Shown: positions 1-5,685, numbered from the stretch's first letter. The stretch: 6,990 nucleotides of DNA from an uncultured Veillonella sp. (GCA_959608595.1 CAUHTB010000034.1:1-6990); one strand, 5' to 3'. Program-made: numbers and translations. Notes: a model not told the origin generated them from the sequence alone.

Positions 1-644
1 TTCCAGGATCGCAGTTATTATTAGCTGCAGAACAGACATTATATATGGTGTTCCTATCTCTATTCATTGGTACAGTACTAGGTCTAATTATCGCAGTCAC
101 ACTGGTAGTAACAAATCCTAATGGTATCGTTAAAAATAGTATTGTTTATACCATTACAAATACAATTGTTAATATTGTGCGTTCCGTACCATTTATCATT
201 TTGATGGTATTTATCTTGCCATTAACAAAGATGATTGTAGGGACTCGTGTGGGTACCACGGCAGCTATCGTACCGCTTGTTATATTCATTGCACCGTATC
301 TTGCTCGACTCTTTGAGAACTCTATTTTAGAGGTTAATAAAGGCATTATCGAGGCAGCACAATCGATGGGGGCCTCTCATTTTGAAGTGATTTGGCATTT
401 CCTTTTACCAGAAGCAAAGGGTTCTCTCATTCTATCTATTACAACGGGTACCATAGGTCTAATCGGTGCTACTGCTATGGCTGGTGCCATTGGTGCAGGT
501 GGTGTAGGTGATTTAGCTCTTACCTATGGTTATGAACGGTTGAACTTCCCGTTGATGCTATTTACCGTTGTTATTTTAATTATTTTTGTTCAGATTATTC
601 AAACAATAGGTAACTACTTTGCACGTCGTGCACGTCGTTCCTGA
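1..644 (+). CDS. metI: Methionine ABC transporter permease MetI (5' end cut off)
   Basis: This is the inner-membrane permease of the MetNIQ importer, which moves methionine through the membrane using ATP hydrolysis by MetN. The frame is open from base 3 and reads PGSQLLLAAEQTLYM before the first ATG at base 45, so that ATG is internal and the true start lies left of the window. About 213 codons are visible against 217 in E. coli MetI, so only a few residues are missing. Family-typical stretches are visible: VNIVRSVPFIILMVFILP, the VGT-x-VGTTAAIVPL segment, and the EAA loop (EAAQSMGA, from about base 351, followed by LLPEA), which docks on the ATPase. A glycine-rich GAIGAGGVGDLA follows, then a last hydrophobic helix and a basic tail (RRARRS). 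metQ follows after 62 bases with no terminator between them, so the two are co-transcribed. metN is expected just upstream but is not in view. Confidence 0.95.
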   Translation, partial: PGSQLLLAAEQTLYMVFLSLFIGTVLGLIIAVTLVVTNPNGIVKNSIVYTITNTIVNIVRSVPFIILMVFILPLTKMIVGTRVGTTAAIVPLVIFIAPYLARLFENSILEVNKGIIEAAQSMGASHFEVIWHFLLPEAKGSLILSITTGTIGLIGATAMAGAIGAGGVGDLALTYGYERLNFPLMLFTVVILIIFVQIIQTIGNYFARRARRS

Positions 645-693
645 TTTGATGAAATAGATTCTAGTTATCTTGATTGTGAAAGTATAAAAGTAT

Positions 694-699
694 AGGAGA
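694..699 (+). promoter_or_regulatory. Ribosome binding site of metQ
   Basis: AGGAGA lies 7 bases before the ATG at 707 and supports that start. The 62-base gap after metI shows no promoter or hairpin that I would trust, which fits one metI-metQ transcript. Confidence 0.75.
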
Positions 700-706
700 A
701 TATACC

Positions 707-1531
707 ATGAAATTTAAAAAACTTCTTGCCTTTGGTGTGGCATTAGTATTTAGCGTAGCTTTTATTGCAGGCTGCGGTTCAAACAGTAGTGATAATGGTG
801 CAAAAAAAGAATTAAGCTATAGCAAATCTCAAGGCCCTTACTCTGAGTTGTTCGAAAAAGGTGTAAAACCAATTTTGGAAAAACAAGGCTATACCTTTAA
901 AGGTGTAGATATGTCTGACTTGGTACAAGCAGACCAAGTGTTGAGCGATGGTGAAGTAGATTTCAACGTTGAACAACATACAGCATACATGAAAAACTTC
1001 AACGAAAAACAAAATGGTCATCTTGTAGCCTTAACTCCAATTCCAACAGTACCAGCAGGTATCTTTAGTGGTTCTAAAACATCTCTAGATCAAGTGGCAG
1101 ATGGTGACACTATTGCAGTACCTAATGATGCATCCAACATGGCTCGTGCTTATGCATTATTGCAAAAAATCGGTTGGATTAAACTTGATCCAAATAAAGA
1201 TTTAGCGACAGTAACACAAGCAGATATTATTGAAAATCCTAAACATCTTAAATTTACAGAGATGAAATCCCTTACAATTCCTTCTGTACGTACTGATTTC
1301 AATTACATTGTCATTACTGGTGCGATTATCTATAATGCAAAAATCGATCCTAAAACAGCTCTTGCAAATGAAGATGTATTGCCACAATGGTTGTTACAAG
1401 TTGTAGTTAACGAGAAAAACAAAGATGCACAATGGGCAAAAGACCTTGTGGCAGCTTACCACTCTCAAGAATTCAAAGACTACATGGAAAAAAATAATAA
1501 TGGCTTATGGTTTGTTCCAAAAGGTGAATAA
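707..1531 (+). CDS. metQ: Methionine-binding lipoprotein MetQ (NlpA family)
   Basis: This is the extracytoplasmic substrate-binding lipoprotein that delivers methionine to MetI/MetN. The 274-residue length is typical of the family. Residues 1-22 form a lipoprotein signal: a KFKK start, a hydrophobic core, and the lipobox IAGC with the lipidated cysteine at position 23, followed by a Ser/Asn/Gly linker. NlpA-family landmarks are FNVEQHTAYMKNFN (86-99), which carries the aromatic/His residues of the ligand cleft, PAGIFS (116-121), and IAVPNDASNMARAYALLQ (136-153), whose Arg147 corresponds to the arginine that binds the ligand carboxylate in characterised MetQ proteins. The stretch where many homologues read NGNYA is here RTDFNY (195-200), so Asn and Tyr are kept but the surroundings differ. 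Methionine as ligand is inferred from family and from the adjacent metI. A related amino acid is possible. Confidence 0.92.
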   Translation: MKFKKLLAFGVALVFSVAFIAGCGSNSSDNGAKKELSYSKSQGPYSELFEKGVKPILEKQGYTFKGVDMSDLVQADQVLSDGEVDFNVEQHTAYMKNFNEKQNGHLVALTPIPTVPAGIFSGSKTSLDQVADGDTIAVPNDASNMARAYALLQKIGWIKLDPNKDLATVTQADIIENPKHLKFTEMKSLTIPSVRTDFNYIVITGAIIYNAKIDPKTALANEDVLPQWLLQVVVNEKNKDAQWAKDLVAAYHSQEFKDYMEKNNNGLWFVPKGE

Positions 1532-1583
1532 TATAATTTAGTAAGCTAATTACAATTGAAATATTTTTACAAAATAGATAGAT

Positions 1584-1633
1584 AGCGATACCAATTAGAT
1601 TCAATTCTTTACTTCTAACTGGTATCGCTTTTT
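1584..1633 (+). terminator. Intrinsic terminator after metQ
   Basis: AGCGATACCA (1584-1593) pairs with TGGTATCGCT (1620-1629). After one A/C mismatch the stem continues with TTAGA/TCTAA, leaving a 14-base loop (1600-1613). A run of five T follows (1629-1633). The hairpin begins 53 bases after the metQ stop and closes the met transporter operon. Confidence 0.9.
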
Positions 1634-1715
1634 ATTGTTATAAAAGCTATTACTAAAAGTTTATTATCAATTAATAAGTATTATGATTGAGTTTATATCA
1701 TCTTATTAAAATATT

Positions 1716-1724
1716 TGATATACT
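1716..1724 (+). promoter_or_regulatory. Possible extended -10 promoter for the DASS carrier
   Basis: TGATATACT fits an extended -10 element (TG-N-TATACT). No good -35 box stands at the usual distance; TTGAGT at 1687-1692 is too far upstream. The element sits about 50 bases before the start codon, after the metQ terminator, in a very AT-rich gap where -10-like words arise easily, so the call is tentative. Confidence 0.4.
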
Positions 1725-1760
1725 ATATAAGCAATTTTGTAATTTTTGTTTTGAAGTAGT

Positions 1761-1768
1761 AAGGAGAG
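1761..1768 (+). promoter_or_regulatory. Ribosome binding site of the DASS carrier
   Basis: AAGGAGAG lies 6 bases before the ATG at 1775, a strong and well-spaced site that fixes the start. Confidence 0.8.
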
Positions 1769-1774
1769 TTTCTA

Positions 1775-3241
1775 ATGAAGTTGAATTGGAAATTATTCGC
1801 ACCGCTTGTAGTAGCTATTCTTGTATGGCTCATCGGTGCTCCTGAAGGCCTTAGCGCAAATTCTTGGATTTACGTAAGTATTTTCGCTGGCCTCGTGGTA
1901 GGGTTGATTTTAGAACCAATGCCACCAGCTTTCATCGGTATCATTGCTGTTACCGTGTCTATGTTGTTTAAGGTTGGTCCCGCACCTGTTGTAGATAAAG
2001 CAACTGGTGTAGCAAAGGCGATTACTGATGCACAAGCTATCAGTTGGGGCCTTAGCGGTTTCTCTAATGCCATCGTATGGTTGATCTTCGCAGCCTTCAT
2101 GATTGGTATCGGTTATGAAAACTCTGGCCTTGGTCGCCGTATTGCCTTGTTCCTCGTAGCAAAGCTTGGCAAGTCCTCTTTAGGTCTTGGTTATGCCATC
2201 GCTATTACGGACCTTGTATTGGCGCCGTTCATCCCAAGTAATGCGGCTCGTTCTGGTGGTACGATTTACCCAATCGTATCTAGTATTTGTCCAATGTTTG
2301 ACTCCTATCCAGATAAGAATCCTCGTAAAATCGGTTCCTATTTGAACTGGGTAGCGTTGGCAACTACATGTGTATCTAGCTCCATCTTCTTGACTGGCGC
2401 AGCGCCAAATCCATTGGCTCTTGAATTGTCTGCTAAATCTGGTATTGTGGCGGCAAACTGGGGCACATGGTTCCTCGCATTCTTGCCAGTAGGTCTTATT
2501 TTGTTCATTATCACTCCATTGTTGACCTATGTATTCTGTAAGCCAGAGGTGAAAGGTTCCCCTGAAATTGCAGCGTGGGCAAAGGATGAGTACAAGAAAT
2601 TAGGATCCATGACACGCAGTGAAATTTTCATGGCCTTGATTTCTGTGTTGGCTCTTGTATTGTGGATTGGTGCTTCTACATTTAAAGTAAACCCAACTAC
2701 AACAGCTTTAATTGTTATCATCTTGATGATTTTCACTAAGATTATGACATGGCAAGACTTCCTTGCTAATAAACCAGCATGGAATGTTTTGACTTGGTTC
2801 GCTACACTCGTACCTATGGCTTCCGGCCTTAAAAATGTAGGTTTCTTGGACTGGCTTGCTAAATCTGCAGGTGGTTCTTTAGTGTCTCTAGATCCTACAA
2901 TGGCAGTTCTTGGTTTGTTGTTAGCATTCTGCTTGCTTCGTTACTTCTTTGCATCTGGTACTGCTTATGTAACAGCTATGGTAGGCTTATTTGCTACTCT
3001 AATTCTTCAAATTCCTGGCGTTGACCCAGCGCAAGTTATGTTGATTCTTTTAGTACCAATGGGGATTATGGGTATCCTTACACCATATGGTACTGGTCAC
3101 AGCCCAATCTGGTTTGCTAGTGGCTATAATAAAGGCCCTGAATTCTGGAAATTGGGCGCTATCTTTGGAATTATCTACCTCGCTATCTTTATCGTGGTGG
3201 GGATTCCATGGATTCAGTTCGTAATGCCACTTTTAGGATAA
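1775..3241 (+). CDS. DASS-family di/tricarboxylate carrier, CitT/TtdT type
   Basis: This is a polytopic inner-membrane carrier of the divalent anion:Na+ symporter (DASS/SLC13) family. Its 488 residues match the CitT/TtdT/YbhI branch (about 487). Shared blocks are LAPLVV-like APLVVA (9-14), VGLILEPMPPA (42-52), WLIFAAFMIGIGYENSGLG (102-120) followed by RRIALFLV, the first substrate motif PSNAARSGG (154-162), SSIFLTGAAPNPLAL (202-216), the second repeat RYFFASGTAYVTA (389-401), LTPYGTGHSPI (435-445) and WKLGAIFGIIY (458-468). The SNT signature of sodium-coupled members is here SNA (155-157), and the second repeat has SGTA. As I recall it, the second half resembles the tartrate/succinate antiporter TtdT more than CitT. 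Likely substrates are C4-C6 organic acids such as malate, succinate, tartrate or citrate; the exact one, and symport versus exchange, cannot be read from sequence. The gene appears to be transcribed alone, between two terminator-like hairpins. Confidence 0.92.
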   Translation: MKLNWKLFAPLVVAILVWLIGAPEGLSANSWIYVSIFAGLVVGLILEPMPPAFIGIIAVTVSMLFKVGPAPVVDKATGVAKAITDAQAISWGLSGFSNAIVWLIFAAFMIGIGYENSGLGRRIALFLVAKLGKSSLGLGYAIAITDLVLAPFIPSNAARSGGTIYPIVSSICPMFDSYPDKNPRKIGSYLNWVALATTCVSSSIFLTGAAPNPLALELSAKSGIVAANWGTWFLAFLPVGLILFIITPLLTYVFCKPEVKGSPEIAAWAKDEYKKLGSMTRSEIFMALISVLALVLWIGASTFKVNPTTTALIVIILMIFTKIMTWQDFLANKPAWNVLTWFATLVPMASGLKNVGFLDWLAKSAGGSLVSLDPTMAVLGLLLAFCLLRYFFASGTAYVTAMVGLFATLILQIPGVDPAQVMLILLVPMGIMGILTPYGTGHSPIWFASGYNKGPEFWKLGAIFGIIYLAIFIVVGIPWIQFVMPLLG

Positions 3242-3249
3242 AGTGCTCC

Positions 3250-3309
3250 GCCGCCATATGTCTCTCTGCGCTCCATTCGCTGCAAGTCGCTAGATAGACA
3301 TATGGCGGC
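3250..3309 (+). terminator. Long GC-rich hairpin, probable terminator after the carrier gene
   Basis: A perfect 14-base arm GCCGCCATATGTCT (3250-3263) pairs with AGACATATGGCGGC (3296-3309). After one mismatch the stem extends by TCT/AGA and then GCG/CGC with a bulged T, leaving a loop of about 17 bases. The following bases (3309-3321) are U-rich but interrupted by C, so termination is plausible but not textbook. It starts 8 bases after the carrier stop codon. The perfect long arms and high GC in an AT-rich gap also fit a dispersed palindromic repeat. Confidence 0.65.
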
Positions 3310-3344
3310 TTCTTCTATCTTAAAATGGTTAAAGTTGGCAAAGC

Positions 3345-3372
3345 TCGACAAATCTAAAAAAATAAATATAAT
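3345..3372 (+). promoter_or_regulatory. Promoter of the PACE/ECF-S-like bicistron
   Basis: TCGACA (3345-3350) is followed after 16 bases by a perfect TATAAT (3367-3372). Transcription would start near 3379 and give a leader of about 50 bases. A small dyad, GTAA-A-TTAC (3385-3393), lies just downstream, but it is too short to call an operator. Confidence 0.65.
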
Positions 3373-3411
3373 AGTGATGTGATGGTAAATTACTTATCTG
3401 GGGTTTTTACT

Positions 3412-3415
3412 GGAG
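3412..3415 (+). promoter_or_regulatory. Weak, distant ribosome binding site of the PACE gene
   Basis: GGAG stands 12 bases before the ATG at 3428, farther than the 5-9 bases seen at the other genes here. No alternative in-frame start fits better, and the family alignment supports this ATG, so the gene may simply be weakly translated. Confidence 0.5.
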
Positions 3416-3427
3416 ATTTTTATTATT

Positions 3428-3832
3428 ATGTCTACTTTTGAGCGTATTGTGCAGTCGATTTTATATGAGCTTGGTTGTATTTTAATTGGTTGTTTGGTAA
3501 TGCAGTTTGTTCCGCATGAGGGACAGCCGTTTGTATTAATGGTTATTTTTTCCTTACTAGCTATGGTTTGGAATTTTGTGTTTAACTGGATTTTTGATAA
3601 ACTAGTACCAGGTGATCGATTAGAGCGGGGCCCAATTATCCGTACAATCCATGCCGTATTGTTTGAAGGTCTATTTATGCTTGCTACTGTACCGATTATT
3701 ATGTACATGATGCATATGAGCTTTTGGATAGCTTTTATGACGGATATAACGATGACATTGGTTATCTTAGGTTATACGTATGTGTATAATTGGGTGTATG
3801 ATCGAGCGCGTCTATATTTTGTAGAGGCTTAA
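3428..3832 (+). CDS. PACE-family multidrug/diamine efflux transporter (AceI-like)
   Basis: This is a small inner-membrane protein of the proteobacterial antimicrobial compound efflux family, made of two bacterial transmembrane pair domains (four helices). The 134 residues are close to AceI of Acinetobacter. Diagnostic motifs are present in order: the helix-1 acidic residue in SILYELG (Glu14, equivalent to the AceI glutamate essential for transport), WNFVFNWIFDK (48-58), RTIHAVLFEG (72-81), TVPIIMYMMHM (87-97), Asp106 in MTDITMT, and YNWVYDR (120-126). Known members use the proton gradient to export chlorhexidine, acriflavine and similar compounds, and AceI also exports putrescine and cadaverine. 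Presence outside Proteobacteria, including Veillonella, fits what I recall of the family. The ECF-S-like gene follows after 58 bases without a terminator. Family membership is firm; the substrate is unknown. Confidence 0.93.
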   Translation: MSTFERIVQSILYELGCILIGCLVMQFVPHEGQPFVLMVIFSLLAMVWNFVFNWIFDKLVPGDRLERGPIIRTIHAVLFEGLFMLATVPIIMYMMHMSFWIAFMTDITMTLVILGYTYVYNWVYDRARLYFVEA

Positions 3833-3842
3833 TTTGAAATAT

Positions 3843-3856
3843 GAGGTAGGTACCTC
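3843..3856. promoter_or_regulatory. Small perfect dyad between the PACE and ECF-S-like genes
   Basis: GAGGTA (3843-3848) and TACCTC (3851-3856) form a perfect inverted repeat around two bases. The two-base centre is too small for an RNA hairpin loop, so a protein-binding dyad is more likely if it means anything. No promoter is clear beside it. Confidence 0.25.
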
Positions 3857-3879
3857 TTGTAAAATCTATATCGTATAGT

Positions 3880-3885
3880 AGGAGG
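3880..3885 (+). promoter_or_regulatory. Ribosome binding site of the ECF-S-like gene
   Basis: AGGAGG, a full consensus site 5 bases before the ATG at 3891, predicts much stronger initiation than at the PACE gene upstream. Confidence 0.8.
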
Positions 3886-3890
3886 TTCTT

Positions 3891-4394
3891 ATGTCTACAA
3901 AGTCTATTACGGGCACCGGCCTATTGTTGGCCGTAGCCTTATTGGCGCAAAGTTTGCGTCTCATTTTCCCATTTATTCCTAATCAGGTGAGTATGTTCCT
4001 CATCGGTTCTATTACATCTGCTACCTTTGTACTAGCCACATGGCGCTATGGTTGGAAAAATGGTCTCGTTATTGCTTGGATTGCGCCAGTAGTCGCATAT
4101 TTACAAGGCATGTTGCCGCTTCCACCGTTTATTCTGATTACTGCCCTTGGCACGACAGCCTATGTATTCATAGCGCACTGGTTACAACATAAACCGAAGG
4201 TATTGCTTATTATCGTGGCGGCCTTGGTAAAAGCTGGTGTTCTTTTTGGTGGGTATTCCTTGTTCTTTTCTTTATTCCAATTTCCACCGAAGATTGTAAA
4301 TACTATGTTATTTGTATCTAGTTGGCCTCAATTGGTAACATCTTCTTTGGGGATTATTTTGGCTCTACTTATTACAAAACGCACAAAAAATTAG
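3891..4394 (+). CDS. Small membrane protein resembling an ECF-transporter S component
   Basis: This 167-residue, highly hydrophobic protein has about six predicted membrane segments (roughly 8-28, 33-50, 56-75, 79-97, 103-124 and 145-161) and a basic tail (TKRTKN). Size, helix count and the small-residue face of helix 1 (Gly10, Ala14, Ala16, Ala19) fit the substrate-binding S subunits of energy-coupling factor vitamin/metal importers, whose first helix packs on EcfT. Other visible features are Arg23, QVSMFLIGS (32-40), RYGWKNGL (52-59), APVVAYLQG (65-73), and proline-rich loops LPLPP (75-79) and FPP (131-133). No ligand motif lets me name a vitamin. No EcfA or EcfT gene is in the window, which is usual for S components that share one energising module. 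It shares a transcript with the PACE gene. The S-component call is inference; another small membrane-protein family is possible. Confidence 0.65.
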   Translation: MSTKSITGTGLLLAVALLAQSLRLIFPFIPNQVSMFLIGSITSATFVLATWRYGWKNGLVIAWIAPVVAYLQGMLPLPPFILITALGTTAYVFIAHWLQHKPKVLLIIVAALVKAGVLFGGYSLFFSLFQFPPKIVNTMLFVSSWPQLVTSSLGIILALLITKRTKN

Positions 4395-4448
4395 GTTATC
4401 TTAACTTAAAGTTATGGCAAGCCATTCAAAATAGATATGACTTTTTAA

Positions 4449-4479
4449 GGGCACTCATGCAGTATGAGTGCCCATTTTT
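4449..4479 (+). terminator. Intrinsic terminator after the PACE/ECF-S-like bicistron
   Basis: GGGCACTCAT (4449-4458) pairs perfectly with ATGAGTGCCC (4464-4473) around a five-base loop. An A and five T (4475-4479) follow. It ends two bases before the -35 box of the met operon promoter. Confidence 0.93.
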
Positions 4480-4480
4480 G

Positions 4481-4510
4481 TTGACCTTAGTCATTGTCTA
4501 CTTTTATAAT
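4481..4510 (+). promoter_or_regulatory. Promoter of the met biosynthesis operon
   Basis: TTGACC (4481-4486) is followed after 18 bases by a perfect TATAAT (4505-4510), close to the sigma-70/sigma-A consensus. The predicted start near 4517 gives a leader of only about 30 bases, too short to hold a SAM riboswitch or a T-box. Confidence 0.75.
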
Positions 4511-4513
4511 TAA

Positions 4514-4532
4514 CATATTGTATACAAATATG
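4514..4532. promoter_or_regulatory. Operator-like dyad at the met promoter start site
   Basis: TTGTATACAA (4518-4527) is a perfect ten-base palindrome. It is flanked by CATAT (4514-4518) and ATATG (4528-4532), an inverted pair centred within half a base of the same axis. The dyad lies just downstream of the -10 box, at the predicted transcription start, where a bound repressor would block initiation. The core resembles GntR-type sites (GT...AC). A LysR-type T-N11-A reading is also possible. The regulator is unknown. Confidence 0.5.
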
Positions 4533-4537
4533 AGGAG
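4532..4537 (+). promoter_or_regulatory. Ribosome binding site that decides the metB-like start
   Basis: GAGGAG lies 9 bases before the ATG at 4547. An in-frame TTG at 4538 directly abuts this site and cannot be used with it, so the shorter protein starting MKFNTKCVHG is chosen. Confidence 0.8.
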
Positions 4538-4546
4538 TTGAATGGA

Positions 4547-5680
4547 ATGAAATTTAATACAAAATGCGTTCATGGCAGCGGTAGACCAGATAGCACTGGT
4601 GCAATTTCCCCTGCAATTTATATGTCTAGTACATTTTCCCATCCAAAGTTGGGTGATACAACAGGTTATCAATATACGCGGGAATCTAATCCAACACGGG
4701 ATCGTTTGGAACAATTAATTGCAGGTCTCGAAGACGGTAAAGATGCATTGGCATTCTCTTCTGGTATGGCAGCAGTGGACGCAGTATTCCATCTATTCTC
4801 CCCAGGAGACCATATCATTTTGGGCGATGATTTATACGGTGGTTCTATCCGTATGTTCACAAATATTTACGAACAAAATGGCATCGAGTTTACCTATGTA
4901 GGCACATCTGATCTTGATGCGGTGAAAGCAGCTTTCAAACCGAATACAAAGGCTGTTTATATTGAAACACCAACAAATCCTATGATGGAGATTACCGATA
5001 TTCGTGCTCTCTGTGCGCTAGCTCATGAGCGTAATGCACTAGTAATCATCGACAATACATTCTTGAGCCCATACTTCCAAAAACCATTGACTTTGGGCGC
5101 AGATATTGTCGTTCATAGTGGTACAAAGTTCATCGGTGGTCATCACGATGTAATTTCTGGTTTCACTATTGTGAACGATGAGGAACTCGCTGCTAAATTG
5201 CGTTTAACTTACAAAACTGTAGGCGCTTGCTTGTCTGCCATGGATAGCTGGCTCGTTATCCGCGGCGTTAAAACATTGGCTCTTCGTATGGAGCAACACC
5301 AAAAGAATGCCATTGCTCTTGCTGAATGGCTCAAAAAACAACCTAAGGTTACTAAAGTATTGTTCCCAGGTCTTCCAGAACATCCAGGTTATGAAATCAA
5401 TAAAGCACAAACGACTGGCTTTGGTGGCATGTTATCCTTCGAAGTAGATAGCGAAGAAACGGCTAAAACAGTATTGGAAGGCATTGAGCTTATTCAATTT
5501 GCTGAAAGTCTTGGCGGTACAGAGTCCTTGTTGACCTACCCTGTAACGCAAACACATCCAGATTTAAAACCAGAAGATGCAGAGCGCAAAGGTATTACAC
5601 GTCGCTTATTGCGTCTATCTGTAGGTATTGAAGATACTGATGATTTGATTGCGGATTTGGAACAAGCTTTCAATAAATAA
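4547..5680 (+). CDS. metB: Trans-sulfuration PLP enzyme, probable cystathionine gamma-synthase
   Basis: This is a cytoplasmic Cys/Met-metabolism PLP enzyme of 377 residues, usual for the family. In methionine synthesis it would join an O-acyl-homoserine with cysteine to give cystathionine. Visible landmarks, numbered from the ATG at 4547, are Tyr43 and Arg45 in YTRESNPTR (phosphate contact from the partner subunit), FSSGMAA (70-76), Tyr97 in DLYGG (stacks on PLP), ETPTNP (140-145), Asp169 in IDNTF (ring nitrogen), and Lys194 in SGTKFIGGHHD, the PLP Schiff-base lysine. The C-terminal part has DSWLVIRGVKTLALRM, FAESLGG-TESL and Arg356 in RLSVGIED (substrate carboxylate). These resemble Bacillus MetI, a cystathionine gamma-synthase. 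Sequence alone does not separate gamma-synthase from cystathionine gamma-lyase, methionine gamma-lyase or O-acylhomoserine sulfhydrylase. The following PatB-like and MetA-like genes favour the biosynthetic role. First gene of its operon. Confidence 0.88.
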   Translation: MKFNTKCVHGSGRPDSTGAISPAIYMSSTFSHPKLGDTTGYQYTRESNPTRDRLEQLIAGLEDGKDALAFSSGMAAVDAVFHLFSPGDHIILGDDLYGGSIRMFTNIYEQNGIEFTYVGTSDLDAVKAAFKPNTKAVYIETPTNPMMEITDIRALCALAHERNALVIIDNTFLSPYFQKPLTLGADIVVHSGTKFIGGHHDVISGFTIVNDEELAAKLRLTYKTVGACLSAMDSWLVIRGVKTLALRMEQHQKNAIALAEWLKKQPKVTKVLFPGLPEHPGYEINKAQTTGFGGMLSFEVDSEETAKTVLEGIELIQFAESLGGTESLLTYPVTQTHPDLKPEDAERKGITRRLLRLSVGIEDTDDLIADLEQAFNK

Positions 5681-5685
5681 AGGAG
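5681..5685 (+). promoter_or_regulatory. Ribosome binding site abutting the metB-like stop codon
   Basis: AGGAG begins immediately after the TAA at 5678-5680 and lies 5 bases before the ATG at 5691. It identifies 5691 as the real start, instead of an in-frame TTG at 5649 that would overlap the upstream gene, and it suggests translational coupling of the two enzymes. Confidence 0.85.

Noticed and set aside
45..644. ATG at 45 as the metI start
   Set aside because: The frame is open to the left edge and encodes family-like sequence (AAEQTLYM), and no ribosome binding site precedes base 45. The gene is cut by the window edge.
1634..1774. TTATTA-N5-TAATAA dyad and other AT-rich symmetries before the carrier gene
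   Set aside because: In a stretch this AT-rich, such symmetry is expected by chance, and the arms are low in complexity. Not strong enough to call an operator.
3385..3410. GTAAA...TTTAC hairpin in the PACE leader
   Set aside because: A five-base AT-rich stem with a 16-base loop would be unstable. No riboswitch-like structure was found.
3394..3708. A 104-codon open frame on the minus strand opposite the PACE gene
   Set aside because: The plus strand encodes a clear PACE protein with all motifs. The reverse reading resembles no family I know and is a shadow.
4322..4513. A 63-codon plus-strand frame overlapping the end of the ECF-S-like gene
   Set aside because: It runs through the perfect terminator hairpin and into the next promoter, starts inside another gene without a ribosome site, and has no recognisable features.
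4538..4546. TTG at 4538 as start of the metB-like gene
   Set aside because: It directly touches the GAGGAG site with no spacing. The ATG at 4547 has proper 9-base spacing and gives the expected N-terminus.
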